The notes under the pieces: generated by a model
Databases searched by the model: none
What the model saw: only the letters and a program-made list of their open reading frames with translations
Told to the model about the DNA's origin: nothing
NCBI GenBank assembly: GCA_016180165.1
Contig: JACPBU010000069.1
Span: 1-7,556 of the forward strand
DNA: 7,556 nucleotides
Source: Candidatus Woesearchaeota archaeon
Lineage (GTDB): Archaea; Nanobdellota; Nanobdellia; Woesearchaeales; JACPBV01
Reading direction: 5' to 3'
Translations under genes and position numbers: made by a program
Shown: positions 1 to 5,384 of the stretch, in pieces
Numbering within the stretch: position 1 is the first letter of the stretch
Layout: every line of letters begins with the position of its first letter

Positions 1-819
1 GCAAACAACCTCCGGGGGAAGATAGCAGGAGCTGTCGGGGCGTATAATGCATCTTCCCTTTTTTTTAACGAGCCGGAAAAATTCGAGCTTGCTGTCCTTG
101 AAAAGCTTCACCTCAAGGCATCGCCTGTCTCTACTCAGGTTGTCCAGGCAGAGTTTATGGCTGATTTTGTCCATGCTGCAGTTTCCTGCTTCGGGGTTTT
201 GGCAAACCTTGCTGATGACATGAGGCATCTCCAGCGCTCTGAGATCTCTGAAGTTGGCGAATTCTTTGAAGCGAAGCAGGTGGGAAGCTCAACGATGCCC
301 CATAAGAGAAACCCCATCAACTTCGAGAATGTAAAATCAATGTGGAAGGCATTTATGCCAAGGATGCTCACCCAATATATGGACCAGATCTGCGAGCACC
401 AGAGAGACCTGACGAACAGCGCATCGCAGCGATTTATCCCTGAGATCATCGCAGGCCTGTATATCTCTGCAGCCCGCCTTGAAAAGACGATGGCAAGGCT
501 CGTCGTCGACAAGGAAAGCCTGAAGGCGAATTTCGCTTTGCATCAGGATCTGATCGCTGCAGAGCCGGCTTACATCCTCCTGGCTGCGCATGGGCATCCC
601 GATGCGCATGAAAAAGTGAGAGAGCTTACGATAGAAAGCCAGAAGAAAGATGTGCCGTTCCAGAAACTGCTGTTTGAAGACAAAGAGCTCAGGCCCTACA
701 TCTTGAAATTTGAGAAAAAACAGCTTGAAATATTAAAGAACCCGGAGCTTTACACCGGGATTGCAGCAAAGAAAACTGAGAGAGTCTGCATGTTCTGGAA
801 GAAGGAGCTTGGATTGTAA
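1..819 (+). CDS. purB: Adenylosuccinate lyase, C-terminal part (5' end outside the window)
   Basis: This enzyme of the fumarase/aspartase superfamily acts twice in purine synthesis, releasing fumarate from SAICAR and from adenylosuccinate in the cytosol. The frame is open from base 1 to a TAA at 817-819, giving 272 visible residues; a full enzyme has roughly 440-480, so the N-terminal third or more lies to the left. The visible part begins with GKIAGAVGAYNA, typical of the region before the catalytic loop. The superfamily signature GSSTMPHKRNP lies at visible residues 95-105 and contains the mobile-loop catalytic serine. QRDLTNSASQR follows, as in other adenylosuccinate lyases. The variant with SSTMPHK and a following FEN resembles the E. 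coli-type branch from memory. The ORF is intact to its stop and looks functional. T-rich stretches just downstream (about 845-849 and 862-866) could end transcription. The family call is very secure. Confidence 0.96.
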   Translation, partial: ANNLRGKIAGAVGAYNASSLFFNEPEKFELAVLEKLHLKASPVSTQVVQAEFMADFVHAAVSCFGVLANLADDMRHLQRSEISEVGEFFEAKQVGSSTMPHKRNPINFENVKSMWKAFMPRMLTQYMDQICEHQRDLTNSASQRFIPEIIAGLYISAARLEKTMARLVVDKESLKANFALHQDLIAAEPAYILLAAHGHPDAHEKVRELTIESQKKDVPFQKLLFEDKELRPYILKFEKKQLEILKNPELYTGIAAKKTERVCMFWKKELGL

Positions 820-872
820 ATAAATTTCAAATTATCTGAGGGGATTTTTCACCCTGGCAGATTTTTGGGCTG

Positions 873-908
873 TCTGAGATGTCGGAGATATTGGAGATGT
901 CTGAGATG
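873..908. repeat. Four-copy 9-bp minisatellite
   Basis: Four head-to-tail 9-mers read TCTGAGATG, TCGGAGATA, TTGGAGATG and TCTGAGATG. The first and last are identical and the middle two differ by one to three bases. The array lies in the purB-downstream spacer. It is in frame with a short open stretch, but I see no support for translation. It probably arose by replication slippage. Confidence 0.8.
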
Positions 909-936
909 TTCATCCCTTTCTACCTACATTTTTCCC

Positions 937-957
937 CGGAAAGTTTACGGGTTTCCG
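937..957. other. Small inverted repeat (hairpin) upstream of the 1017 gene
   Basis: CGGAAA (937-942) and TTTCCG (952-957) form a perfect 6-bp stem around a 9-nt loop. An alternative, mutually exclusive hairpin uses ACGG (947-950) and CCGT (955-958). It lies between purB and the TATA-like box of the next gene. It could help end purB transcription or be an operator; nothing decides between these. Confidence 0.35.
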
Positions 958-973
958 TGATTTTTGGGGATAA

Positions 974-983
974 GCATAAAAAG
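974..983 (+). promoter_or_regulatory. Probable archaeal TATA box for the 1017-3133 gene pair
   Basis: GCATAAAAAG contains an A/T-rich box centred near 979. Archaeal initiation about 25 nt downstream would fall near 1004, giving a very short leader that just includes the GAGGTG ribosome-binding site. The same decamer lies upstream of the transposase on the other strand (7375-7384). Confidence 0.5.
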
Positions 984-1004
984 ATGGGATGCTAAGCAAA
1001 TCCT

Positions 1005-1010
1005 GAGGTG
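1005..1010 (+). promoter_or_regulatory. Shine-Dalgarno site deciding the start at 1017
   Basis: GAGGTG is complementary to the archaeal 16S rRNA tail and ends 6 nt before the ATG at 1017. A GTG at 1008 in the same frame overlaps this site and so would be a poor start unless the transcript is leaderless from there. Confidence 0.6.
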
Positions 1011-1016
1011 GTTTTG

Positions 1017-1754
1017 ATGGCTGTTTTGGAAAAAAATGCTGGGGAGAATGAAACTAGTGAGGAAGCATTTCCTCTTAGTAAAACACAATCTGAATTAATC
1101 AAGCCTGAATTTGAGGGCATCTTCGTTATGAGCGCCCGGGAGGAAGCCATCAAAAGGGCAAAGAAAAAAGGACATCCATTTGAGTTCGCTGGGAGTATTG
1201 ACATCGGAAAGTTAGTTGCAGTTTATAGTTCGGATAGTTTTTGTGTTGGTGTAGATGGCTCTCAAGTTCAGGGAGTTTATGGTTTGCTTGTTGCTAACCA
1301 TCTTCCATTGAGAATAAAAGGCCAAGGAATCCCAATTTCCGACAGATATTCTGCAGTCTTTGGTTCTGATTGGCAGGGTGACATGGACAATGGGATACCA
1401 ATTACTGAAAAATATTCCCTGCTAGAATTTCCCGAAGTTAAAAGGATTTTTGAGGTTGGTCCTTTGCCTCATTCGACAATTCTGCCCTTCATCGGCAAAA
1501 GAGAGCCTAGGCCCGAAGAACAAAGAGACCCAAAGTTTATCTTCAATCCAGGGGCATATGTCGCTCCCAAAGAACCCGTCGTTGATGTGCACTATGATCC
1601 GTGGTACGATGATCCAGCCCAAGTCCAGATTTTTAAAGGCAGCAGTAATGGCCCCGTATTATGGGAAGACCTTTCTGCAATTGTTCGTTTGGAAATTATT
1701 GGGGTGAAAGGTCATAAGTTTTATTTTGCCAGTCTTGAGCCCTATAGGCCATAA
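1017..1754 (+). CDS. Unassigned 245-aa soluble protein, first gene of a two-gene unit
   Basis: I do not recognise this protein. The ATG at 1017 is chosen because GAGGTG lies 6 nt upstream; an in-frame GTG at 1008 is the alternative. The N-terminus (about residues 1-50) is polar and ends in a basic stretch (KRAKKKG, 46-52). The middle has hydrophobic strands such as KLVAVY and VYGLLVANHL. Two similar motifs, GIPISDRYS (104-112) and GIPITEKYS (126-134), suggest a small internal duplication. The C-terminal half is rich in Pro, Asp, Trp and Tyr (DPWYDDP, 194-200) and ends with a predicted strand region (IVRLEIIGVKG). No signal peptide or membrane segment is evident. The next gene starts 38 nt after the stop on the same strand, so the two are probably co-transcribed. 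It is likely a real gene because of its length, ribosome-binding site, promoter and plausible composition; its function is unknown. Confidence 0.8.
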   Translation: MAVLEKNAGENETSEEAFPLSKTQSELIKPEFEGIFVMSAREEAIKRAKKKGHPFEFAGSIDIGKLVAVYSSDSFCVGVDGSQVQGVYGLLVANHLPLRIKGQGIPISDRYSAVFGSDWQGDMDNGIPITEKYSLLEFPEVKRIFEVGPLPHSTILPFIGKREPRPEEQRDPKFIFNPGAYVAPKEPVVDVHYDPWYDDPAQVQIFKGSSNGPVLWEDLSAIVRLEIIGVKGHKFYFASLEPYRP

Positions 1755-1792
1755 TCTTTAAGTTTAAGAATTATTTTGGGGGTTAAGGATCC

Positions 1793-3133
1793 ATGACGTC
1801 TATTTATGGCTCTGCAAAGGTCCCAGCCTTGGTTGTGAAGGGTGCTCGGCAAATCCCATGCAGGCAGGAAAGTTCGTACCCGATTGATGAGCCTTTTAGG
1901 TCCCTCTTTTTGCAAGGCGATATCACCTATTCCACAATCGATGGAAGCGTTCGGGGCGAAAAAGCAGAATCTGTCCTTGCTTATGATGGCTGGCTAAAAG
2001 GTGTTATGCCCAAAGGCAACATTTCAGTCCTGACTGATCCCTCTCACGAGTATTATATAGTTCCTCTCGCAGAAACTAAAAGAATGTTGCATAAAATTAG
2101 GGGTCTCGAGTTAAATTATGTGAGGCGCCTCTTTGAGTGGATAACCAATCTTCAAAGAAGCGGAAGAGCAAGGAATCTTGGCGAACTTAGAACCGGGTTA
2201 ACAGACCCAAGAGCAAATCTCTTTGTGGAGAGGTTATTAGAATATACCCAAGAGCCTTTGCAAAATATGATTATTCTTAATGACATTGGAAACTATCCTC
2301 AGGTTTTCTCCCCTCGCCGTTTATTGATGGATGGCCCATTTGATGGAATGATACAATCTGTTGCGGCTCAACTCAATGAAAGTTTAGCCAACCAGACAAT
2401 GCCTCGCCGGGGGCGTGGACGGGAGCCACAACCCGCAGAAGAGAATAATTTTTCTATCTTTTTTGATGGAAAGGTGGTGGATAAGCCAGTAAATCTGTCA
2501 GCTGTTAAATCAACTTTAAATCTTGAGGGGAGGCTTCATCAGCCGTCATTATCATCACCATTAAAAATCAGAAACTGCGGATTCACATTAACTGGAGACT
2601 TAGAACTGGAGAGAAAAACAGCGGGTGGGTCGAAGATTGCTACAAATGAGTATCATTCACTATCTTTGTCAGATGGCCAAATCATCATTACAACTGTTGA
2701 AAATGTATACCCTATTGTTGAAACCATAGTAAAATCACACCTTGAGCAATTTGAGTATTTCGAATGGACGACCCGTGATGAAGTTGAAGGGATCTGCGCT
2801 TTCGGCATTCTTGGCGGATTAGTTATGTTAGTTGCTGCTCCCTTCACCGGAGGTGCCTCCCTTGCAATTGCTGGGGGGGTTCTTGCTGCTGGAAGCGGTG
2901 CTGGAGCATTTGCTGCCCATGAGCTTATACCCGAAGGGCCAAAAGAGAAAAAAATTGGGACCAGGGAGGTCAAAGATTATACCCACGAAAAAAAAGATGT
3001 AGGTGATAATTATTTTAATAGTAAGCCAACGCTTATGAGTAATGTTGAAGTCAAAGACTCAAAAATTCTGGTTTCAATAGATGGGACTCAAAAAGAGGAA
3101 AGTCTTATTCAGAAGAGCGGCCTAGGGCTTTAA
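1793..3133 (+). CDS. Unassigned 446-aa protein with a Gly/Ala-rich hydrophobic segment
   Basis: I do not recognise the family. The ATG at 1793 follows a G5 run (1778-1782) and AAGGA (1785-1789), either of which could bind the ribosome. The N-terminal two-thirds looks soluble: mixed strands, a basic helical stretch around 100-130, and a charged, probably flexible linker near 203-218 (RRGRGREPQPAEE). Residues 333-375 are strongly hydrophobic and rich in Gly and Ala, with small residues spaced as in glycine-zipper membrane hairpins (LVMLVAAPFTGG, AIAGGVLAAGSGAGA). A polar, Lys-rich tail of about 70 residues follows. A plausible reading is a membrane-inserting or membrane-anchored protein with soluble parts on both sides. 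It is probably co-transcribed with the gene 38 nt upstream. Its last 29 bp overlap the 3' end of convergent proC, so its stop lies inside proC coding sequence. Confidence 0.8.
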   Translation: MTSIYGSAKVPALVVKGARQIPCRQESSYPIDEPFRSLFLQGDITYSTIDGSVRGEKAESVLAYDGWLKGVMPKGNISVLTDPSHEYYIVPLAETKRMLHKIRGLELNYVRRLFEWITNLQRSGRARNLGELRTGLTDPRANLFVERLLEYTQEPLQNMIILNDIGNYPQVFSPRRLLMDGPFDGMIQSVAAQLNESLANQTMPRRGRGREPQPAEENNFSIFFDGKVVDKPVNLSAVKSTLNLEGRLHQPSLSSPLKIRNCGFTLTGDLELERKTAGGSKIATNEYHSLSLSDGQIIITTVENVYPIVETIVKSHLEQFEYFEWTTRDEVEGICAFGILGGLVMLVAAPFTGGASLAIAGGVLAAGSGAGAFAAHELIPEGPKEKKIGTREVKDYTHEKKDVGDNYFNSKPTLMSNVEVKDSKILVSIDGTQKEESLIQKSGLGL

Positions 3134-3953
3134 TCCTGCAACTTGCTAATTCCCCGCTCCTCCTCACCGCAGCAGCAACCGTATCCCTGATGAGCCTGGA
3201 AGTGTAAGGATGCTCCAGGACTTTTCTTCCCGCTACCGTCGTTCCGTTGGGGCTGCTGACCATCGAGATTAATTCTTCAGGCTCCATGCCGGTTTTTTCC
3301 AGGAGGATCGCGGTCCCTTTTGCAGTCTGAAGGACAAGCTCCCTGGCAGCCTTTTTCGGCAGGCCGTATTTTCTTCCAGCGTGGATGAACAGCCCGAAAA
3401 GATAGGCAAAGAACGCAGGGCCGGAGCCGCTTACTGCTGTCACGGCATCAAGGCAGTGTTCAGGCAGGAGAAATGCCTTTCCTGCAGAGTTGAGTATCCT
3501 GGAGACTGCTGCAATGCTCTTCCTCGAAACATTTTTACCGGCAGAAAACCCCGCTGCCATCTCACCGGCTATGCAGGGAGTGTTGGGCATGACTCTGATG
3601 ATTCCTGCCTGAGGAAGCTTTTTGCTTATTCTCCCGATCCTGATGCCGGCAGCGATGGAGACGATGAGCTTTTTCTTTGGCAGCCTGAATTGGTCTGAGC
3701 TGCCTAAATCATCAAGAACAGCATCAATGTCCTGCGGCTTCATGCACAAAAAGATTATATCGCTTTTTCTCGCAACTTCGCTGTTGCTCGATGCAGGAAT
3801 GATGCCGGCTTTTCTCCTGAGCAGGCCAAGCTTGGCTCTTTTTCTGTCAGAAACAGTAATAGAGCAGGAGATCCCTGAGTTTCGGATGGCAGTTATCAAA
3901 GCAGACGCCATCTTTCCTGCCCCGATGAACCCCAGCGATAATTTCTTTGCCAT
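3105..3953 (-). CDS. proC: Pyrroline-5-carboxylate reductase
   Basis: This cytosolic enzyme performs the last step of proline synthesis, reducing 1-pyrroline-5-carboxylate to proline with NAD(P)H. The N-terminal Rossmann fold begins at once with GFIGAGKMA (residues 8-16), the dinucleotide-binding loop. KPQD (72-75) and MPNTP (122-126) are further cofactor-domain motifs. VSGSGPAFF (174-182) opens the all-helical C-terminal domain. The family signature lies near 224-247 (MVSSPNGTT followed by AGRKVLE). At 282 aa it is close to the usual 265-280. I chose the ATG at 3953 because the protein then starts MAKKLSLGFIGAG as in homologues, and a TATA box centred near 3980 predicts initiation right there, making a leaderless message. 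ATGs at 3959 (same frame, two residues longer) and 3963 (another frame) are alternatives. It is convergent with the 1793 gene. Confidence 0.96.
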   Translation of the reverse strand: MAKKLSLGFIGAGKMASALITAIRNSGISCSITVSDRKRAKLGLLRRKAGIIPASSNSEVARKSDIIFLCMKPQDIDAVLDDLGSSDQFRLPKKKLIVSIAAGIRIGRISKKLPQAGIIRVMPNTPCIAGEMAAGFSAGKNVSRKSIAAVSRILNSAGKAFLLPEHCLDAVTAVSGSGPAFFAYLFGLFIHAGRKYGLPKKAARELVLQTAKGTAILLEKTGMEPEELISMVSSPNGTTVAGRKVLEHPYTSRLIRDTVAAAVRRSGELASCRIKALGRSSE

Positions 3954-3975
3954 AGGCATCCATTGCAGGAAACTG

Positions 3976-3984
3976 TTTATATAA
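3976..3984 (-). promoter_or_regulatory. TATA box of proC
   Basis: On the - strand this reads TTATATAAA, a near-consensus archaeal TATA box. Its centre is about 27 nt from the ATG at 3953, the standard distance to a start site, so the transcript is probably leaderless. Confidence 0.75.
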
Positions 3985-4094
3985 TTTGTGAAAAATTCAA
4001 GATGGGGGAGATATTTTCAAGAGGGGAGAATTGTTTTTAAGAGAAGTTAAATGCAATTCAGAAGTCGGCTAATAAGTGAAAGGGGGTCTTTGGT

Positions 4095-4640
4095 TTAGAG
4101 TAGAATCATGTTTTTCTCTGCCATATACTGAAAATCACTTAATTCTCTAAAGGCACTTCCAATATCAACATATATTAATTCTCGTGGGTTATTTGCCCAA
4201 ACTTCATCTGAAGGACTTACCTCCAATTCTCGTGTTCCACCCATAGTAAAATCTTCTACCAGTAATGCGACATCTCCCCTAAGCCCTACAAATCCTCTTG
4301 GTGTTTCTATTCTATCCTCGGTTTTTGCAACACCGACACAGAATTGTGTAACTCTTTTACCTTTAGATGAATAATCCTCTGCATCAGTCGCATATGTTTC
4401 ATATTGACTTAATACCCCCTTTGAAGTAATTCCATCTTTACCTGCATATAAATTATGCCTCATTGCCACCCATAATCCACCCGATAATTGTCCAATTCGA
4501 TATATGATGTGGTGTTGCCCATCACTAATATTTTGTGCCGTTTCTTTTCCCGAATAGTGATTTTCAAGAATTCGCATTAATTCTGGAGATGATTCTATCT
4601 CTATTCTTACTTCTTGGGATTTTTCAAAATATCCTATCAT
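4095..4640 (-). CDS. Unassigned 181-aa protein (AT-rich orphan gene)
   Basis: I do not recognise this protein. It begins MIGYFEKSQEVRIEIESS and appears soluble, with alternating helical and strand-like stretches and no membrane segment or signal peptide. Notable runs are IYRIGQLSGGLWVAMRH in the first half, GFVGLRGDVALLVEDF around the middle, and ELIYVDIGSAFREL near the C-terminus. No obvious metal-binding or nucleotide-binding motif stands out. The coding sequence is visibly more AT-rich than proC or purB, which may indicate acquisition by transfer. A TTTTTAAA box about 26 nt upstream of the ATG (A at 4640) supports both the start and a leaderless message. It lies upstream of proC on the same strand, but proC has its own promoter in the 140-bp gap, so they are probably separate units. 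Length, promoter and continuity support a real gene; its function is unknown. Confidence 0.75.
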   Translation of the reverse strand: MIGYFEKSQEVRIEIESSPELMRILENHYSGKETAQNISDGQHHIIYRIGQLSGGLWVAMRHNLYAGKDGITSKGVLSQYETYATDAEDYSSKGKRVTQFCVGVAKTEDRIETPRGFVGLRGDVALLVEDFTMGGTRELEVSPSDEVWANNPRELIYVDIGSAFRELSDFQYMAEKNMILL

Positions 4641-4662
4641 AATATTTAGAGTTATTATTTAC

Positions 4663-4670
4663 TTTAAAAA
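4663..4670 (-). promoter_or_regulatory. TATA box of the 181-aa gene (palindromic core)
   Basis: TTTTTAAA on the - strand is centred about 26 nt before the ATG (A at 4640), implying a leaderless message. The TTTAAA core is palindromic and could also drive + strand initiation near 4692, at the left edge of the GC-rich structured block. Confidence 0.6.
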
Positions 4671-4691
4671 TCTATGGACACCAAAGCCATC

Positions 4692-4853
4692 TTTATTTTG
4701 TTATTGGGTTGGGCTTCGCCCCTGAAGACGCCGACTTCTGAACTTCCTTCGCTTCGCTCGGGAATGGTCAATAGGCCGGCGGTATGCCCGCCCTTCGTCC
4801 GCAGACCGGAACGCTGGATTCTCCCTCCGGCCGCTTGGGTCGGATTTTTTTTT
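4692..4853 (+). other. GC-rich structured block ending in T9; possible small RNA or dispersed element
   Basis: This block contrasts sharply with its AT-rich flanks. It holds consecutive short hairpins: GGGC/GCCC around TTC (4711-4721), GAAG/CTTC (4724-4738), GGCGG/CCGCC around TATGC (4778-4792), and a larger stem with TCCG (4798-4801) pairing with CGGA (4841-4844) and ACC (4805-4807) with GGT (4838-4840). Nine T residues (4845-4853) follow directly. A hairpin then a T-tract reads as a transcription end on the + strand. The palindromic TTTAAA at 4664-4669 could start a transcript near 4692, making an RNA of about 160 nt. Open frames here (62 and 94 codons) look non-protein-like. I recognise no RNA family (not a tRNA, and no RNase P core seen). 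A dispersed repeat is an equally good explanation. Confidence 0.4.
4845..4853 (+). terminator. T9 tract after a GC-rich stem
   Basis: Nine consecutive T residues directly follow the CGGA arm of the stem at 4798-4844. Archaeal RNA polymerase terminates at such tracts. No + strand protein gene precedes it, which is what makes a small RNA worth considering. Confidence 0.45.
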
Positions 4854-4893
4854 CGTGGATAAACTTTGAAAAAGTTTACTCCACTAGAAAAAA
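4848..4893. repeat. Long imperfect inverted repeat (18 paired positions)
   Basis: The apical stem is TAAACTT (4860-4866) with AAGTTTA (4872-4878) around a TGAAA loop. After a small internal loop, GTGG (4855-4858) pairs with CCAC (4881-4884). After two unpaired bases, TTTTTTC (4848-4854) pairs with GAAAAAA (4887-4893). The result is one extended hairpin that begins within the T9 tract. Confidence 0.55.
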
Positions 4894-4912
4894 GCACGAC
4901 CTTTTTTTGTTT

Positions 4913-4973
4913 CATTTTCCACAAGATAGTGTTCTTGCGGCAGACCACCAGTGAAACACACCGGTGGAAAATG
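4913..4973. repeat. Perfect 10-bp inverted repeat enclosing a 41-nt loop
   Basis: CATTTTCCAC (4913-4922) is the exact reverse complement of GTGGAAAATG (4964-4973). The stem can be lengthened outward by T-A and G-T pairs to about 4909/4977. Within the loop, AAGA (4923-4926) and TCTT (4933-4936) can form an inner hairpin, and CCACC (4945-4949) could compete for GGTGG (4963-4967). This resembles a structured RNA or the end of a small non-autonomous element; neither is proven. Confidence 0.55.
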
Positions 4974-4976
4974 AGA

Positions 4977-5055
4977 TTTTAATAGAAGTTACTCGTTTCA
5001 AGAAAGGAGAATCGTCTTTAATAGAAAATAATTGTTATCAGGGAATGAGAATCGT
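4977..5055. repeat. Imperfect 40-bp tandem duplication
   Basis: Unit 1 (4977-5015) and unit 2 (5016-5055) align with one gap and about 29 of 40 identical positions. Shared anchors are TTTAATAGAA at the left and GAGAATCGT at the right (5007-5015 and 5047-5055, exactly 40 bp apart). A partial related end (GAAAATGAGA, 4967-4976) precedes unit 1. It lies downstream of the CDGSH gene's stop. The function is unknown. Confidence 0.55.
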
Positions 5056-5066
5056 AGGTAGGCGCA

Positions 5067-5086
5067 GGATGACATGCTGTACATCC
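5067..5086 (-). terminator. Weak hairpin just downstream of the CDGSH gene
   Basis: GGATG (5067-5071) and CATCC (5082-5086) form a 5-bp stem around a 10-nt loop, two bases beyond the CDGSH stop codon. No T-run follows immediately on the - strand, so a terminator role is only tentative. Confidence 0.3.
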
Positions 5087-5088
5087 AT

Positions 5089-5283
5089 CTACTGCAACTC
5101 AACCCTGCTGCCATCGGAGCCGTAGGCGTATATCTTTCCGGGAGCTTCATCCTTTGTCTTCTTGTGGCTGCCGTCGCAAAAAGGCTTATTGCCGCTCAGG
5201 CCGCACATGCAGACCCAGGCTGACTTTTCTCCAGGCTTAACTTCTGCTGGGCCTTGCGCCTCTTGCTTGATTATTCTTGCCAT
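5089..5283 (-). CDS. Small CDGSH-type [2Fe-2S] iron-sulfur protein
   Basis: This 64-aa cytosolic protein carries one complete CDGSH (zf-CDGSH, mitoNEET-like) motif, CMCGLSGNKPFCDGSH at residues 25-40. The expected cluster ligands are Cys25, Cys27, Cys36 and His40, the unusual three-Cys/one-His set that binds a [2Fe-2S] cluster. Proteins of this family are associated with electron transfer and iron or redox handling; the partner cannot be told from the neighbours. The segment before the motif (EVKPGEKSAWVCMCG) matches the usual beta-rich fold, and the short tail KIYAYGSDGS continues it. There is no membrane anchor. I chose the ATG at 5283, not the longer in-frame start at 5328, because a CTTTAAG box about 29 nt upstream predicts transcription starting a few bases before it. 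The gene stands alone, divergent from the small membrane protein gene on its right. Confidence 0.93.
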   Translation of the reverse strand: MARIIKQEAQGPAEVKPGEKSAWVCMCGLSGNKPFCDGSHKKTKDEAPGKIYAYGSDGSRVELQ

Positions 5284-5307
5284 GCTGATAAGAAAGAGGC
5301 AGGTGTT

Positions 5308-5316
5308 ACTTAAAGG
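5308..5316 (-). promoter_or_regulatory. TATA-like box of the CDGSH gene
   Basis: The - strand reads CCTTTAAGT here, with the TTTAA core centred near 5312, about 29 nt before the ATG at 5283. A leader of only a few bases is expected. The longer in-frame start at 5328 would place this box inside the coding region. Confidence 0.55.
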
Positions 5317-5376
5317 TTTCGGAATCATTGCTTAAAACCGGAATCTTCGCTTGATTTCAGATTTTTCGAGACAAGA

Positions 5377-5384
5377 TTTATATA
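5377..5384 (+). promoter_or_regulatory. Consensus TATA box for the 49-aa membrane peptide
   Basis: TTTATATA is a perfect archaeal box A. Initiation would be expected near 5403-5406, giving a leader of about 50 nt before the ATG at 5453. The ATG at 5396 is too close to the box to be transcribed. Confidence 0.7.

Noticed and set aside
205..225. Box C-like TGATGA in purB (and another near 2776) as C/D guide RNAs
   Set aside because: Both are within well-supported coding sequence and lack a properly spaced D box and terminal stem.
843..995. Short + strand open frame spanning the minisatellite (ATG at 879, stop TAA at 993-995, about 38 codons)
   Set aside because: No ribosome-binding site, no family match, and the repeat explains most of the open frame.
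3381..3984. Long + strand open frames opposite proC
   Set aside because: They are antisense to a gene with full family signatures and have no independent start signals.
4664..4948. 94-codon - strand frame (and a 62-codon + strand frame) over the GC-rich block
   Set aside because: Composition follows the hairpin-rich DNA, no start signal is convincing, and the product does not look like a folded protein.
4692..5055. CRISPR array or tRNA in the structured gap
   Set aside because: Only two diverged 40-bp units without spacers, and no cloverleaf or conserved T-loop sequence.
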